Shown piece by piece: positions 61,982-64,000 of a DNA stretch of 64,000 nt; position 1 is the stretch's first letter; each line of letters opens with the position of its first letter. Made by a program: the position numbers and the translations under genes. This stretch comes from Acanthaster planci (Eukaryota; Echinodermata; Asteroidea; Valvatida; Acanthasteridae): NCBI RefSeq assembly GCF_001949145.1, contig NW_019091394.1, forward strand, positions 1,893,330 to 1,957,329, in the 5' to 3' direction. Below the pieces are notes generated by a model. That model was not told the DNA's origin. It saw nothing but the letters and a program-made list of their open reading frames with translations, and made no database searches.

Positions 61982-62830
61982 GAATATGCGAGTGTGAATA
62001 GGGAAGTACTTCACACGCTAGATGCCGATGTCACGTGCTGTATGGGGGCGTATAGCCGGGGCAAGATTGGCACAGAGACGGCCATTGGGTCAGACAGGAA
62101 TCTTACGGTAGGACCCCAAAGAACTGCCGAAGTATGGACTGAGGAGAGCACAGTCACACCGGTTCAAGGAGACTTGACCTCTACAGCGGGAAACAAAATC
62201 CCCGATCACACCGACGACCAAGTTGGCTGGGCTGTGGCCGTTCCCGTGAGCCTAGTGGCGCTGGCGGTGGTGGTAGTGATTGTCCTCGTCCTGTGGAAGA
62301 CCGAGCACCGGTTTGCCAGACAGTGGGCTGGGCGAGCCCGATTCCACGCGTACGATCGGCCCTCCCCAGCCGCGACATCGCCGTCGGGAGACGCCGGCAT
62401 CGACTCCGTACCTGGTGTCACTCGCTCCGTATCCGCTGCACTGTCTCCCCCGGAAACTCTCTCTCTCCTGAACCGTCCTCCTGGGCACATGGAGGACGAG
62501 AAGGGCACGGCCGTAACAGGCGCAGTTTCGCAAACCACGAAGGGTGCAGCTAGTGCCACCAGCCCACAGAAAGCCATGCACGGCCATCCGCGACCGCCGT
62601 ATCATCCTCCACCGCCTCCGTCTTCCCCAGGGCCGTCCTCGGACAGTGCTCAAGAGGAGGCGAGGGCCCAGGTTCAAGGACCCGAGCTGCACTACGCTGA
62701 GCTGGAGATAGCCAGGGGAGCCCATAAAGCACCCGCCCAACTGCTGAGAGCTGAAAAGACGGAATACGCCATCATCCTTGGAGAGCTGAGGTCACTTGTG
62801 AGCACGCCGCTTTCCATCCACCCGAACTGA
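61982..62830 (+). CDS. Last coding exon of a transmembrane receptor with ITIM and ITSM (partial gene)
   Basis: The open frame follows a good acceptor (ttgactttgtttcag, ending 61981) and runs 282 codons to the stop at 62828-62830. There is no ATG before codon 21 of the exon and no signal peptide, so upstream exons are required. Exon-relative layout: about 81-residue stalk with an NLT glycosylation site (40-42); transmembrane segment 82-105 (VGWAVAVPVS...VLVLW); a basic stretch; then a tail of about 170 residues. The tail has a Pro-rich stretch (RPPYHPPPPP, about 204-213, possible SH3 ligand), a canonical ITIM LHYAEL (236-241) and a canonical ITSM TEYAII (260-265). The two tyrosines lie 24 residues apart. 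Such tails recruit SHP-1/SHP-2 in vertebrate PD-1, BTLA and Siglecs. The acceptor allows phase 0, but another internal acceptor cannot be excluded. The alternative reading, a leaderless type III protein from codon 21, is less likely. Confidence 0.72.
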   Translation, partial: EYASVNREVLHTLDADVTCCMGAYSRGKIGTETAIGSDRNLTVGPQRTAEVWTEESTVTPVQGDLTSTAGNKIPDHTDDQVGWAVAVPVSLVALAVVVVIVLVLWKTEHRFARQWAGRARFHAYDRPSPAATSPSGDAGIDSVPGVTRSVSAALSPPETLSLLNRPPGHMEDEKGTAVTGAVSQTTKGAASATSPQKAMHGHPRPPYHPPPPPSSPGPSSDSAQEEARAQVQGPELHYAELEIARGAHKAPAQLLRAEKTEYAIILGELRSLVSTPLSIHPN

Positions 62831-64000
62831 GGACTGTGCATTATCGAAAGAGAGGACTCTTCTCGTTGACAATGAAGGCTGTCCCCTCGAAGCTAGAGTC
62901 ACTGGAGACTTTTCGTCTCTAAGGTCTTCATGTTTATTATATTTTTCGGAACGCAACTTGTGTAACCAATTGCACCAATCTGATAAGCACATTCTGCTCT
63001 CCGAAGTTAGAATCCACAGTTGAGTCCACATTTGTTGACATTTGCTAAAGTATATGGTAATGGCAAAAAAAGGCTGAACCATAAATCTGATTATTTGTAT
63101 CAGGAATTATCAAGAGTTGCTCCAATTTTTGAAGGAACCAGTGGTTTCCCTACAAATCGCTAAGAGCCTATAATGCCTGAAGGTGCAGACATTTTCACAA
63201 CGTATGGAAGATTTTGCGGACTCACTTCTGGGGCCGGCGTAACGCCTCTGTAGCAAGGTTCTTGGGACTTTGAAAATGTAGTAGGCGCCCTGTTATCAGA
63301 AATTGAATAAAAAGGGAAATATTTATGACTAAGAATGTCCAAGTCCCTTGTTATCAGCAGGGTGCTGCATCAATAACAGTTCTCTTTCTTCTAGGGCTTT
63401 GACTGTTTGTGCCGTCGGAACTATCACGACTTTACATGACACTGAAATTCCTATATTAATTTGAATAAAGGGAACCTCGAGCCGTTTGGGGGTTATCTCT
63501 TCCTCCGCCGAGAAAAAAAGGTCAACGTATCAACAGTGAGAGCATTAATTTATTTTCTTTTCGCTTCTAAATTTCAAAATCACAACTTTAATCATTTTAC
63601 ATGTATAAGAATCGCTTTCGAAAGTGGTTGACATAAAAAGAAAGTTTAACACTTTCACTCCACTTATGTAGGATTATTTTGTAACGTTATCGAACTTAAA
63701 TATTCCGAAAGATATCCCCTTTCAGACGAACTGTGTTTGAAACAAAACCCTTCTTGTTGGATGTGTGGTTTTAATCACAGTGTAGGCCTAAATTCCCAAA
63801 CAAGGCGAATTGATAAATTTTAAACGTTCAATGTTTTTTTTTCCTACTGATGATAACACCTAACATTCGGTTTGACCTTCCACGTAAAATTTCTGTCGTT
63901 TAATGCAGCAGCGTATAGGATCTGTTTTGTTCCCTTTCCAATCGATGAAACTGAAATCTTTGGCTTAATTTTCGAATAAACTTTCGGAGACTATGTGTTG
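62831..64000 (+). other. 3' flank of the ITIM/ITSM receptor gene
   Basis: No gene. AATAAA occurs at 63306-63311 and 63464-63469 on the + strand, 0.48 and 0.63 kb after the stop; either could end the transcript. The rest is AT-rich and featureless. Confidence 0.45.
63306..63311 (+). terminator. Candidate polyadenylation signal of the ITIM/ITSM receptor gene
   Basis: First AATAAA after the stop codon at 62830 (ttgaataaaaaggg); a second lies at 63464. Confidence 0.4.

Noticed and set aside
62206-62740. Minus-strand frames of 123 and 162 codons opposite the ITIM/ITSM exon
   Set aside because: Shadows of a GC-rich coding exon; the + frame has a transmembrane segment and intact signalling motifs, the minus frames have neither.

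Overview
This is animal nuclear DNA: genes are split by long introns, intergenic space is large, and decayed small DNA transposons, a SINE-like element and microsatellites are scattered throughout. The protein content (one Zic gene of chordate-like layout, plus single-pass receptors of immunoglobulin/ITIM type) points to an invertebrate deuterostome. A cephalochordate (amphioxus) is my best guess; hemichordate or echinoderm cannot be excluded from sequence alone.

Layout. 1-7602: 5' flank and leader of the Zic gene, with CCAAT boxes close to the gene. 7603-19402: a two-exon Zic transcription factor gene on the + strand (exon 1 7603-8704, intron of 10,159 bp, exon 2 18864-19402; 546 residues in total, with five C2H2 fingers). 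19403-58142: about 39 kb without a recognisable protein gene. It holds GC-richer single-copy islands of enhancer-like character and many small repeats: four inverted-repeat elements (one family present twice), two dispersed repeat families, a 41-bp x3 tandem repeat, a tRNA-like SINE, a 160-bp tandem duplication and a 36-N gap. 58143-59021 (- strand): an intronless gene for a signal-peptide / V-type Ig / stalk / transmembrane / short-tail receptor ending in an ITIM-like YAEL motif. 61982-62830 (+ strand): the last coding exon of a second membrane receptor, whose long tail carries a canonical ITIM (LHYAEL) and a canonical ITSM (TEYAII) 24 residues apart. This is the ITIM-then-ITSM arrangement known from vertebrate PD-1, BTLA and Siglec-type inhibitory receptors.

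How the genes relate. Zic is a developmental regulator and the gene-poor 39 kb next to it is the kind of territory in which its enhancers would lie. The two receptor genes at the right end are arranged head to head and share a YAEL-acidic-aliphatic tail motif, so I read them as a small inhibitory-receptor locus unrelated to Zic. The most noteworthy item is the PD-1/Siglec-like tail logic in what appears to be a non-vertebrate genome. The ectodomain of the + strand receptor was not found in this window.
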